NCBI GenBank assembly: GCA_029783825.1
Contig: JAREIK010014499.1
Location: forward strand, 57,680 to 121,679
Origin: Sapria himalayana
Taxonomy: Eukaryota > Streptophyta > Magnoliopsida > Malpighiales > Rafflesiaceae
Direction of reading: 5' to 3'
Length of the DNA: 64,000 bases
Part shown: piece by piece, positions 1 through 12,407 of the stretch
Position numbering within the stretch: the stretch's first letter is position 1
Layout of the letters: every line of letters starts with the position of its first letter
Program-made: the position numbers and the translations under genes
The notes under the pieces: model-generated
The model's database searches: none
Seen by the model: only the letters and a program-made list of their open reading frames with translations
Told to the model about the DNA's origin: nothing

Positions 1-3000
1 ATTAATAATATATTATTAATAAGATATATATCAATTAAAATATAATTACAAAACCTAAAATGATTCAGAAGCAAAGCAAAATATATTACTATGCAATAAT
101 TTTTGTTTTACAATTTTTTTTTCTTTTAAAAAGTTTATCTATAATTTTTTGATGAATCACAATTTATTTAAATTATATTTGTCTAACACAATTTATTTTG
201 TAATTAATATTTATATATAAATAAACAAAAAAATAATTAAAATGAATATTTAAAATTATAATGAAAAAAAATGAAATTTATTATTTATTATTTATGGATA
301 CCGATTTAATTTAAATTATATCTATTTCAATAATAATTTATTTTGTAATTAATATTTTTGTAAAAATAAACAGATAAATATTTAAAATAAAAATTTAAAA
401 TTATACTGAATAATATAAAAATGAGATTTATGATTTATTATTAATTTATACCAGTTTAATGGAATAATTATTTAGATGTTTTTTTGTTTAGGAGTTTATA
501 TATATAAGTTTTTAGTCTTTTAGTGGTTTATTAATTTTATTTAAAAAATAAAATAACAATAAATAAATATTTATTATTTTTTATATTATAAAATGTTATA
601 ACCTTTCAAAATATAATAATTTTTAACTTTTTTTCAAAAGTTAATACAATCTTTAGTTATAATAATCATTATATTTAAATATCATATAAATTCAATATAA
701 AGAATTTTATTGATAAATATTTTAAAAATGATTAAAAAATAAATTAATAATCTATTATTAATAAGATAGATTTCAATTAAAAAAAGATATATATCAATTA
801 AAATATAATTATAAAACCTAAAATGATTCAGAATCAAAGCAAAATATATTACTATATAATAAATTTTTGTTTAGAATTTTGTTTTCTTCTAAAAAGTTTA
901 TTTATAATTTTTTGATCAAAAATAATATATATAAATTATATTTGTCTAACTCAATTTATTTTGTAATTAATATTAATATATAAATAAATAAATAAATAAT
1001 TAAAATGAATATTTAAAATTATAATAAAAAAAATAAGATTTATTATTTATTATTTAGGGATGCCGATTTAATTTAAATTAGATCTCTCTCACTAATAATT
1101 TTTTTTGTAATTAATATTTCTATAAGAATAAACTTATAAATAATTAAAATAAAAATTTAAAATTATACTGAATAAAAATTAAAATGAGGTTTAAGATTTA
1201 TTATTAATGTATACAAGTTTAATGGTTGAAGTATTTATAGGTTTTGCCGTTAGGAGTTTAGCTATTTATGTTTTTAGGCTTTTAGTGGTTTATAGGTTTT
1301 ATATAAAAAATAAAATAAAAAAAATTTCTATAATTTGTTATCATTTTCATAGGTATAACCTTTGAAAATATAATAATATTTACAATTTTTTGAAATCTGA
1401 ATATAATATTTAGTTATAATAATATTATAATTATATATCATATAAATTCAATATAAATAATTCTATTGATAGATAATATAATAATGATCAAAAATTAAAT
1501 TAATATACTATTAATAAAAAGATAGATATTAATTAAAAAATATTTACAAAACCCAAATTGATACAAAATTCAAGTAAAATATATTACTACAAATAATTAT
1601 TAATTTTTAAATTTTTACTTCTTTTATAAGCGTATATTTTTTTATTTAAAATAAATTAATGAAATTATATTTTTCGCACTCATACTTTATTTTGTAATAA
1701 ATATTTAAATAAAAATAAACTAATAAATAATAAAAATGAATATTTAAAATTATAATAAATAGAAATAAAAATTAGATTTATTAATTATTAAGTAGTATAT
1801 AGAAGTTTAATGGTTTATGTATTTAGGCATTATGGGGTTTAGGAGTTTACTGATTTAACTATGTATGCTTTAGTGGTTTATAGGTTTTATTTAAGAAAAA
1901 AAAAATTATTTTTATTATTTTTTCTTATTTTCAAAGGTGGCCTTTGAAAATATAATAATATTTAAATTTTTTTAAAAAGTGAATAAATATTTAGTTATAA
2001 TAATTATTAAATTTATATATCATATAAATTAAATATAAATATTTTTATTGATAACTATTCTAATAATGATCAAAAAATAAATTAATAATTTATTATAAAT
2101 AAGTTAGATATCAATTAAAATATAATTACAAAACCTAAAATGATTGAGAAACAAAGTAAAATATATTACTATATAATAAGTTTTTGTTTTACATTTTTTT
2201 ATTCTTTTAATAAGTTTATCTATATTTTTTTCCTGAAAAATAATTTATATTAATTATATTTTTCTAACTTTTAATTTATTTTGTATTTAATATTTATATA
2301 AAAATAAAAAAATAAATAATCCTAATGAATATTTAAAATTATAATGAAAATTATAAAAATGAGATTTATTATTTATTATTTATTATTTAGGATATACCTG
2401 TTTAAAAAAATTTATCCATTTAGAGTTTTCGAGATTTAGAAGTTATTGATTTAAGTATTTAGCCATTTAATGGTTTATAGCTTTTATTTAAACAATGAAA
2501 TAACAAAAAAAATATTTTTTTATTTTTTCACTTGTTCAAAGGTTATAACCTTAGAAAATATAAAAAATTTAAAACTTTTTTCAAAAGTGAATACAATTTT
2601 TAGTTATAATAATTATTAAATTTATATATCATAAAAATTTAATATAAACATTTTTATTGATAAATATTCTAATAATAATCAAAAAATAAATTAATAATCT
2701 ATTATTAATAAGTTAGATCTCAATTAAAATATAATTACAAAACCTAAAATGATTCAAAAACAAAGCAATATATATTACAATATAATATTTTTTTGTTTTT
2801 AATTTTTTTTCTTTTATTAAGTTCATCTATATTTTTTTTGTTGAAAAATAATTTATATAAATTATATTTGTATAACTAATAATTTATTTTGTAGTTAATA
2901 TTTATATAAAAATAAAGAAATATATAATTAAAATTAATATTTAAAATTATAATGAAATAAATAAAAATGAGATTAATCATTTATTATTTAGGATATACCT

Positions 3001-6000
3001 GTTTAAAAAATTTATCTATATAGGGTTTTTGAGATTTAGAAGTTATTGATTTAAGTATTTAGGCATTTAATGGTTTATAGGTTTTATTCAAACAATTAAA
3101 TAACAAAAAATTTATTTTTGATATTTTTTCAAATTTTCAAAGGTTATAACATTTGAAAATATAATAATTTTAAATTTTTTTAAAAAAGTGAATACAATAT
3201 TTAGTAATAATAATTATTATAACTATATATAATATAAACTAATTATAAACAATTTTATTGATAAATATTATATCAATTATCAAAAAATAAATTAATAAAT
3301 TTTTATTAATATGATAGATATAAATTAAAATATAATTAAAAAACCTAAAATGTTTAAAAATCAAAGTAAATTTTATTACTAAATAATAATTTTTTATAGT
3401 TTTTGCAGCATTTTATAAGCTTATATATTGTTTTGATGAAAAATATAATATTTAAATTATATTTGTCACTCATAATTTATTTTGTAATTAATATTTCTAT
3501 AAATTATTTAAATTATATTTAAGGTTAATGAGTTTAAAGGTTTAGGTATTTAGGGGCTTTAGGATTTTGGAGCTTAGATATTTATGTATTTAGGCATTTA
3601 ATGGTTAATAAGTTTTATTTAAACAATGATATAACAATAAATCTATTTTTGTTATTTTTTTCTCATTTTTGAAGGTTTTAAACTTTGAAAATATAACAAT
3701 TTTTAAATTTTTTTTATATGTGAATACTATATTTAGTTATGATAATCTTAATAATTATATATCATGTAAATTCAATAAAAAGAATTATATTTAAATATAT
3801 TTTATTAATGATCAAAAAATAAATTAATAAACTAATATAAATAAGATAGATATTATTTTAAATATATTTTCAAACCATAAATTTATTCAAAATCAAAGTA
3901 AAATAAATTACTAAATAAAACTTTCTTTGATGTTTTACTTCTTTTTATAAGTTTATATTTTTTGTTATTAAAAGTAAATTATTTAAATTATATTTGTCTT
4001 CCTGATAATTTATTTTTAATTTATAATTTTATAAAAATAAACTAATAAATAATTAAAATCAATATTTAAAATTATAATGAATACAAATAAAATAGAGATT
4101 TATTATTTAATATTTAGGATATACTGGTTTAATGGTTTATGTATTTATGTTTTTTGGGGTGTAGTGATTTAAGTGTTTAGGCCTTAAGTGATTTATAGTT
4201 TTTATTTAAAGAATGAAAAAATAAAAAATTTAATTTTTTGATTTTTGTTAATTTTTGAAGGTTATAACTTTTGAAAATATAATAATTTTTAATTTTTTTA
4301 AATGTGAATATAATATTCAGTAATAATAATCTTAATAATTATATATAATGTAAACTCAATATAAATAATTTTATTAATAGATATTATAATAATGATCAAT
4401 AAAAAATTTAAAAACTATTATTAATAAGACTGATATAAATTAAAATAAAATTGAAAAACCTAAAATGATCAAAATTAAAATAATATATATTACCAAATAA
4501 TAAATTTTTGTTTTTAAAATTTTACCTCTTTTTATAAGGATATATATTTTTTTTGATGAAAAATAAATTACTTAAATTAGATCTGTCTCACTAATAATTT
4601 ATTTTGTACTTAATATTTCTATAAAAATAAACTGATAAATAATTAAAATAAAAATTTAAAATTATACTTAATAAAAATTAGTGCAAACCTGTTTATTAAT
4701 GTACACCTATTTAATGGTTTAAGTATTTAGAGGTTTTGTCATTTAGGAGTTTAACAATTTATGTTTTTAGGCATTTAGTTGTTTATATGTTTTATTTAAA
4801 CAATAAAATAACAAAAAAAAATTGTAATTTTTTATCATTTTTATAGGTTATAACCTTTGAAAATATAATAATAATTAAAATTTTTTGAAATGTGAATACA
4901 ATATTTAGTTATAATAATATTAATAATTATATATCATATAAATTCAATATAAATAATTTTATTGATAGATAATATAATAATGATCAAAATTTAAATTAAT
5001 AAACTATTAATAAAAAGATTGGTATTAATTAAAAAATATTTACAAAACCCAAATTGATTCAAAATTAAAGTAAAATATATTACTGGAATATAATTTTTAA
5101 TTTTTAAATTTTTACTTCTTTTATAAGCATATATTTTTTTTATTAAAAATAAATTAATTAAAATATATATGTCGCTCTCATATTTTAATTTATAATAAAT
5201 ATTTCTATAAAAATAAACTAATAAATAATTAAAATGAATATATACAATTATAATAAATAGAAATAAAAAGTAGATTTATTAATTATTAAGTAGTATATAG
5301 CAGTTTAATGGTTTATTTATTTAGGAATTATGAGGTTTAAGAGTTTACTAATTTAACTATGGATGCATTTAGTGGTTTATAGGTTTTATTAAAAAAATAA
5401 AATAATAGAAAATTTATTTTTATTATTTTTTATTATTTTCAAAGGTTATAACCTTCGAAAATATAATAATTTTTCATTTTTTTTAAATGTGAATATAATA
5501 TTTAGTTATAATAATCATTATATTTATATATAATATAAATTCAATACAAACAATTTTATTAATAAATATTCTAATAATGATCAAAAAATAAATTAATAAT
5601 GTATTATTAATAAGATAGGTATCAATTATAATATAATTATGAAACCTTAAATTATTCAGAAGAAAAGCAAAATATATTACTATATAATAATTTTTTGTTT
5701 TGAAATTTTTATTTCTTCTTAAAAGTATATCAATAATTTTTTAATGAAAAATGATTTATATAAATTATATTTGTCTAACTCAATTTATTTTGTAATTAAT
5801 ATTTATATATAAAAAAACAAATAAATAATTAAAATGAATATTTAAAATTATAATGAAAAAAAAATGAGATTTATTATTTATTATTTAAAGATACCAGTTT
5901 AATTTAAATTAGATCTGTCTCTCTAATAATTTATTTTGTAATTAATATTTCTATAAAATAAAATGATAAATAATTAAAATAAAAATTTAAAATTATAATG

Positions 6001-6706
6001 AATAAAAATTTAAATGATATTTATTATTTATTATTAATGTATACAAGTTTAATGATTTAAGTATTTAGAGGTTTTGTCGTTAGGAGTTTAGGGATTTATG
6101 TTTTTAGGCTTTTATTAGTTTATAGGTTTTATTTAAAAAAATAAAATAACAAAAAAAATTTCTATAATTTTTTATCATTTTCATAGGTTATAAAATTTCA
6201 AAATATAATAATATTTAAAATTTTTTGAAATTTTAATACAATATTTTGTTATAATAATATTAATAATTATATATCATATAAATTCAATATAAATAATTTT
6301 ATAGATAGATATTATAATAATGATGAAAAATTAAATTTATAAACTATTAATATTAAGATAGATATTAATTAAAATATATTTACAAAACCCAAATAGATTC
6401 AAAATTAAAGTAAGTTAGATTACAATATAATAATTTTTAATTTTTAAATTTATACTTCTTTAATAAGCGTATATTTTTATTAGATAAATAATATATTATT
6501 TAAATTATATTTGTCCCACTCATAATTTATTTTGTAATAAATATTTCTAAATAAATAAACTAATAAATAATTAAAATGAATATTTAAAAATATAATAAAT
6601 AGCAATAAAAATTAGATTTATTAATTATTAAGTAGTATTTAGCGGTTTAATGGTTTATGTATTTAGGCATTATGGGGTTTAGGAGTTTAGTGATTTAACT
6701 TTATAT
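1..6706 (+). repeat. AT-rich satellite array, forward, segment 1
   Basis: Tandem monomers with no gene. The GGTTATAACC-type palindrome, intact or decayed, recurs near 600, 1,355, 1,937, 2,556, 3,146, 3,678, 4,265, 4,850, 5,450 and 6,190. This gives spacings of about 585-615 bp, one short unit of about 532 bp (3,146 to 3,678) and two long units of about 740-755 bp. The long units contain the tandem internal duplication, for example 5,764-5,908 followed by 5,909-6,055. The short unit lacks sequence around 3,500 and joins directly into a TTTAGG-rich tract. Neighbouring monomers are visibly diverged from one another. Short ORFs here are AT-rich noise. Confidence 0.93.
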
Positions 6707-6714
6707 GCATTAAG
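6707..6714. repeat. Left 8-bp target-site duplication of hAT copy A
   Basis: GCATTAAG abuts the element's 5' end. It matches GCATTTAG at 10,391-10,398 except for one base. An 8-bp duplication is the hAT superfamily signature. Uninterrupted monomers, for example at about 22,261, carry a single GCATTTAG in the same context, so the empty site is visible. Confidence 0.85.
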
Positions 6715-7141
6715 TAGGGCTGCTAACGGGACTCGGAGATTCACGACCCGACCTGAAGTCTTGTCCTAAAAGAATAAGGACTGACAAAATCCGTTGACTT
6801 TGACTTTTCCCATCCCGTTATGACACGTATTTTTTCTTTTGGGATGGTTCCGGATCTTAAGCAAAATTCATCCTGAGAACTGTCCCATCCAAAAAAACCA
6901 ATATTAGAACCAGGAATATTTATATATATATATATATAACATGAAGATGCCTTCAATTCCGCTACTGCCCATCCAATTCCGACGCACCTATTGCTGTTCC
7001 GGCTTGTTCCAGGCTGCCTCATGCTTTCCAGCCGTGTTCAATTAGGTCCAGCCCTTGTCCGTCGCACTTCTGGTTGTCTCCACCATGTCTCAGATGCCAC
7101 CATTCTTTTGGTTTGTTTTTCTGATTAGAATTGAGTGATTA

Positions 7142-7179
<38 letters not shown>
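7142..7179 (+). repeat. (ATT)n microsatellite inside hAT copy A
   Basis: About a dozen pure ATT units lie upstream of the transposase start. The same place in hAT copy B (about 17,655-17,666) has only about four units, so this tract expanded after the copies separated. Confidence 0.9.
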
Positions 7180-7323
7180 GTGTTTCAGTCAGTTTTGTTG
7201 AGTATAGGTTGTGGTGTTGTGGTTGGGCCGAATGAGTGGGTTGAATGAGTTACAATCAGTTTTGAAGAGCTTGCTTGTTTGAAATATTTATATGTATTTA
7301 TGCTTAACATATCATAATAATTA

Positions 7324-9574
7324 ATGGCAATGCAGGTGGCACAATCCAGCGTAAACGAAAAATACAATAAATTAAAGATGATCACATCTCAAATGATCGA
7401 AGTACTGATAAATCTAATCATCATTTTTTTATGAACCCTCCTATTGTTACGGCAGGTTCTTCAATTCCAATTGTAAAAGAAAGTAAAGGTATATCTGAAC
7501 CTCAAGCTCATAAAAAGTATAAGTTTTCTGTTTGGGAGACTTATGAAATATTAGTTGATTCAGAGGGAAATGAAACTGGTAGGGCAGCTTGTATATGGGG
7601 CAGGAAAGAATACTTGGCAAAAAGTGATGATGGTACTTTAGGTTTATGGAAATACTTAAGAAATACTCTTAGAAAATTTCCGCACAAAAAAGATTTAATA
7701 GAAGCTCACAAAGGTAAAGACAAGTCACAATCTTTGTTGAGTTTCACTAAAGGTACTAGTTCAGATGATAACAAATTAACTTTTTGGCAATTGATCAACA
7801 AATAGTTAGGGAGGCTTTGGTGAAAATGATCATAAAAGATGAATTGCCTTTTTGTTTTGTTGAGAGGGATGAGTTTAAGGAGTTTTGTGAAGTTAGTGTG
7901 CCTCAATTTAAAATTCCATCTCGACATTCCACACTGAGTGATTGTTTTTCTTTTTTTGTGAAGGAAAAGAAGAAATTATTAGACAGCATATCATCTTATT
8001 GTTGTAGAGTTTAATTGACTACCGACACTTGGACTAGCATTCAAAATTTGTCTTATATATGTTTGACTATTCATTTCATTGATTCTCAATGGAATATGCA
8101 TAAAAGGCTTTTGAACTTTTGTGTAATTAAAGTCATTCTGGAGTTAATATTAGAAATCCTATTGAGTTTTGTATGAATGAATGGGGTTTGAGAAAGTTGA
8201 TGTTCATTACTATTGACAATGCATCAATTAATGATGTTGCAGTTGAACAATTGAAAAAAAGGCGTGTGAATAAAAGTGTTGTACCTATGAGAGGCGAGCA
8301 TTTTCATATGAGATGTTGTGCTCATATCCTAAACATAATTGTCAGAGATTTCATTGTAGTAGTTGAGGATATTATTCAAAAAATTAGAGGTGTGGTAAAA
8401 TATGTGAAGAACAGTCTTAGAAGATTAGATATGTTTAAGTTATGTGTTGAAGAAGCAAACTTGCCATATAGATCTTAATTGCAATTAGATTGTCCTACAA
8501 AATGAAATTCAACTTATTTGATGCTACAAACTGATATAAAATATCAAAAAGAATTTGATAAGTTGGAGGACAAAGACAAAAGGTTTTTGAAGGAGTTTGG
8601 TTCAAACATTCCAACTAAGAGAGACTGAACAAAAGCCAATATTTTCGCTCATTTCTTGAAAACTTTTTATGAGGTAACTTGTAAATTTTATGGCTCATAA
8701 TATTCTACCTCTAGTGTTTATTTTTCTCAGATTATTCGAATTTTGAAAAAAATTGAGCTTTGTGAAAATAGTAGAGATACAATGGTATCTGAAATGGGTA
8801 TGAAAATGAGGCATAAATTCAACAAATATTAGGGTCCTCTTCAGTCAACAAATATTATGCCTTTTGTAGCAGTAGTGTTGGATCCTTGATATAAGCTCAA
8901 ATATCTGAAGGTTAAGTACACTTAGTATTATGGAGAGGAATTGGCTAAAAATTTGGTGAAAAAGGTCATAAAAGCATTAACTGAGATGGTGGATGATTAT
9001 AAAGATTTAAATGAAGATGAATCAAAAGAATATGATTTCTCTTCTACTGTGTTGAAGAAAAATGATGATTTCTTTAATGGTAGTGATACTTATGTTGATG
9101 ATTTTTTTTTGTTGAATTGAATAAAGAACAAGAAGTTGCAGCTTTGGAAGAGTTGGATAGATACTTTGAGGACAAACTTGAAAAAAATAGAATTGATTTT
9201 GATCTTCTAAACTAGTGGAAGGTAAATGAGGTTAGGTATCATTCTTTGGAAAATGTAGCAAGGGATGTATTTGATATCCAAGCATCTACAGTGGCCTACT
9301 AATCTACATTTAGCACTGGGGGGAGAACTTTAGATAAAATTAGGAATTCATTAACCTATTGAAATTGAAATTGAAATTGAAGAATTAGTTCAAGACCATG
9401 ATGATAATGAATCACGTTAGTATACAAATCTTGTAAATTTTAATTTCACTTTTACTTATTTTATTCATTCAATTTAATAAAAATATGATTCAATTACAAT
9501 TTTCAGAGGGGTCACAAGATCCAAATATTCTTCCAACTATAGTTGGCCAACTAAATTTGGAATGGGTGTTTTAA
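7324..9574 (+). pseudogene. Broken hAT transposase (BED finger, RNase H-like core, hATC region)
   Basis: This is a relic of the enzyme that would cut and rejoin its own element. The likely start is ATG 7,324, because all three copies share homology from there. The longest open piece is 7,431-7,805 (124 codons). It holds a decayed BED-type finger in which the second cysteine of C-I-W-C is glycine (about 7,590-7,601). A lost T near 7,788 shifts the frame. The frame of 7,784-8,014 (KMIIKDELPFCFVERDEF) ends in TAA at 8,012 just before LTTDTW, which holds a predicted catalytic Asp. A lost A near 8,131 shifts the frame again. The piece at 8,173-8,478 has ITIDNAS and the RCCAHILN motif, and stops at 8,476. 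Further stops follow. The C-terminal dimerisation region has lost 57 bp compared with copy B. A small intron (about 9,416-9,506) precedes a terminal exon with a stop at 9,572-9,574. Confidence 0.9.
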
Positions 9575-10390
9575 ATTTTATAAGATAATATTTTGTTTTT
9601 TTATTACTCTTTCATCATAGAAATTTATGTCTACATGATTAACACGTTTTCATCTTTGGTTGTCCTTCTATAGTGGAGGAAGAAAATGGCGGAGTTGTAG
9701 AAGAGATAATTAATTGGGTTTGGATTTTCGTTGTTGTTGTGGGATGGACCTTTGAAATGATTATTATCATGGTTGTTATTAGTTGTATTTTTTTTGTTAT
9801 ATTAAGCTGACTAATTTTTGCAATTATTTAAGCAGTAATTGATGGTACCAATGTTTGTGGTCATCTTTAGCTATTCCTTAATATTTTAAGAAATTGTTTA
9901 AAAAATGTAGTATTGCTATTATGGTTAACTTTCACTCGGGCGAACAAAGCCAACTTGTGAAAAATCAAAGAACCAAATTAAGCATACAACTCGGTCCCAT
10001 TCTATTTAACATTTCTATCATTTTCTACACATCAAAGCTTTTGACAAGGTAATGGAACTCGTTTGTGGTATTCAGCCTATTTGATAAAACAAAATTGGCC
10101 CAATTTGAGTTAGAAAGATACATAAATAAGGAATGATAAATGGTACAATAAAAGGTTTCGACATGAACTAACTTGGCCGGTTTGAAGAAAATAAATTGAA
10201 AAAAATGTCTGAACTCCGTTCCGTCCCGGAACTGTTTTCTCCTACCCAAAATCCCTGATCTTTATCCCGTCAAATCCCGATATTTTCAACCTATGGGACT
10301 GGTCTGGATCTTCAAAAAAAAATTTCCGAACTGTGGGAAGGGACTAGAGATTTGTAATCCCTATCTCATCCCGTCCCATCATCACCCCTA

Positions 10391-10398
10391 GCATTTAG
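10391..10398. repeat. Right 8-bp target-site duplication of hAT copy A
   Basis: GCATTTAG follows the terminal CCCTA of the element and pairs with GCATTAAG at 6,707-6,714. The satellite tract then resumes with TGGTTTATAGG, as in uninterrupted monomers. Confidence 0.85.
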
Positions 10399-12407
10399 TG
10401 GTTTATAGGTTTTATTTAAAAAATAAAATAACAAAAAATTTATTTTTATTATTTTTTGATATTTTCAAAGGTTATAACCTTTGAAAATATAATAATTTTT
10501 AAATTTTTTTCAAATGTGAATACAATATTTAGTTATACTAATCATTATATTTATATATTATATAAATTCAATATAAACAATTTTATTGATAAATATTCTA
10601 ATAATAATCAAAAAATAAATTAATAATCCATTAATAATAAGATAGATATTAATTAAAATATAATTACAAAACTTAAAATGATTTAGAAGCAAAGAAAAAT
10701 ATATTACTATATAATAATTTTTTGTTTTTGAATTTTTTCTTCTTTTAATAAGTTTATCTATATTTTTTTAATGAAAAATAATTTATATAAATTATATTTG
10801 TCTAACTCATAATTAATTTTGTAATTAATATTTATATATAAATAAACAAATAAATAATTAAAATGAATATCTAAATTTATAATGAAAAAAAATGAGATTT
10901 ATTATTTATTATTTATTATTTAGGGATACCAGTTTAATTTAAATTAGATCTGTCTCACTAATAATTTATTTTTAAATTAATATCTCTGTAAACATAAACT
11001 GATAAATAATTAAAATAAAAATTTAAAATTATACTGAATAAAAATTAAAATGAGATTTAAGATTTATTATTAATGTATACCAATTTAATAGTTTAAGTAT
11101 TTAGAGGTTTTATCGTTAGGAGTTTAGCAATTTACGTTTTAAGGCTTTTAGTGGTTTATAGGTTTTATATAAAAAAATAAAATAACAAAAAAAATTTCAA
11201 TAATTTGTTATCATTTTCATAGGTTATAACCTTTGAAAATATAATAATATTTACAATTTTTTGAAATGTGAATACAAATTATAGTTTTAATAATATTAAT
11301 AATTATATATCATATAAATTCAATATAAACAATTTTATTGATAGATATTATAATAATGATCAAAAATTAAATTAATAAACTATTAATAATAAGATTGATA
11401 TTATTTAAAAAAATTTTATAAAACCTAAATTGATTCAAAATTAAAGTAAAAAATATTTCTGGATAATAATTTTTAATTTTTAAATTTATACTTCTTTTAT
11501 AAACGTATATATTTTTTTTTAATTAAAAATAAATTATTTAAATTATATTTGTCGCAATCATAATTTATTTGTAATAAATATTTCTATAAAAATAAACTTA
11601 TAAATAATTAAAATAAATATTTAAAATAATAATAAATTGAAATAAAAATAAGTTTTATTAATTATTAAGTAGCATATAGCAGTTTAATGGTTTATGTATT
11701 TAGGCATTACGGGCCTTAGGAGTTTACTGATTTTACTGTGTATCCATTTAGTGGGTTATAGGTTTTATTTAAAAATTAAAATAACAAAATATTTATTTTT
11801 ATTATTTTTTGATATTTTCAAAGTTTATAACATTTGAAAATAAAATAATTTTTTAATTTTTTTCAAAAGTGAGTTCAATATTTAGTTATAATAATCATTA
11901 TATTTATATATCATATAAATTCAATATAAAAAATTTTATTGATAAATATTCTTATAATGATCAAAAAATAAATTAAATAATCTATTATTAATAAGATAGA
12001 TATCGATTATAATATAATTAGAAAACCTAAAATGATTCAGATGCAAAACAAAATATATTACTATATAATAATTATTTGTTTTGAAAATTTTTTTTTCTTT
12101 TAAAAAGTTTATTTATATTATTTTGATTAAAAATAATTAATATAAATTATATTTGTATAATTCATAATTTATTTTGTAATTAATATTTATATAAAAATAA
12201 ACAAATAAATAATTAAATTTGAATATTTAAAATTAAAATGAAAAAAAAAATTTGATTTATTCTTTATAATTTAGGATATACCGATTTAATTTAAATTAGA
12301 TCTGTCTCACTAATAATTTATTTTGTAATTAATATTTCTATAAAATTAAACTGATAAATAATTAAAATAAAAATTAAAATTATACTGAATAATAAAATAA
12401 TTTATTT
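10399..12407 (+). repeat. Satellite array, forward, between hAT A and E2 A
   Basis: About three monomers with palindrome centres near 10,474, 11,226 and 11,827. The first interval (about 752 bp) is a long monomer with the internal duplication at about 10,795-11,095. The last monomer ends inside its own internal duplication (about 12,150-12,390), where it meets E2. The boundary is uncertain by about 20 bp because the flank is simple AT sequence. No gene. Confidence 0.92.
10459..10490. repeat. Exemplar perfect 32-bp palindrome of the satellite monomer
   Basis: The left arm ATATTTTCAAAGGTTA is followed directly by its exact reverse complement, with no spacer. The same motif, perfect or with a few changes, recurs once per monomer across the window. 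Another perfect 32-bp example is 39,045-39,076. The sequence could extrude a cruciform; no function is shown. Confidence 0.95.

Larger units (their letters stand above)
6715..10390 (+). mobile_element. hAT DNA transposon, copy A (degenerate, near full length)
   Basis: A 3,676-bp element with imperfect 18-bp terminal inverted repeats. The left end is TAGGGCTGCTAACGGGAC, and the complement of the right end reads TAGGGGTGATGATGGGAC, with 14 of 18 positions matching. Both subterminal zones (about 6,715-6,900 and 10,200-10,390) are GC-richer and full of GGGAC/GGGATGG-type motifs in both orientations; such clustered subterminal motifs are typical transposase-binding regions in hAT elements (inference). 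The order is a 0.6-kb 5' non-coding zone with a (TA)n run near 6,920-6,938 and an (ATT)n run, a broken transposase gene, then 0.8 kb of 3' non-coding sequence. It sits inside the telomere-like 8-mer tract of one satellite monomer. Confidence 0.93.

Noticed and set aside
6741..7022. 93-codon minus-strand ORF at the 5' end of hAT copy A
   Set aside because: Lies in the non-coding subterminal zone and contains a (TA)n-derived YIYIYI run; not conserved as an ORF in copies B and C.
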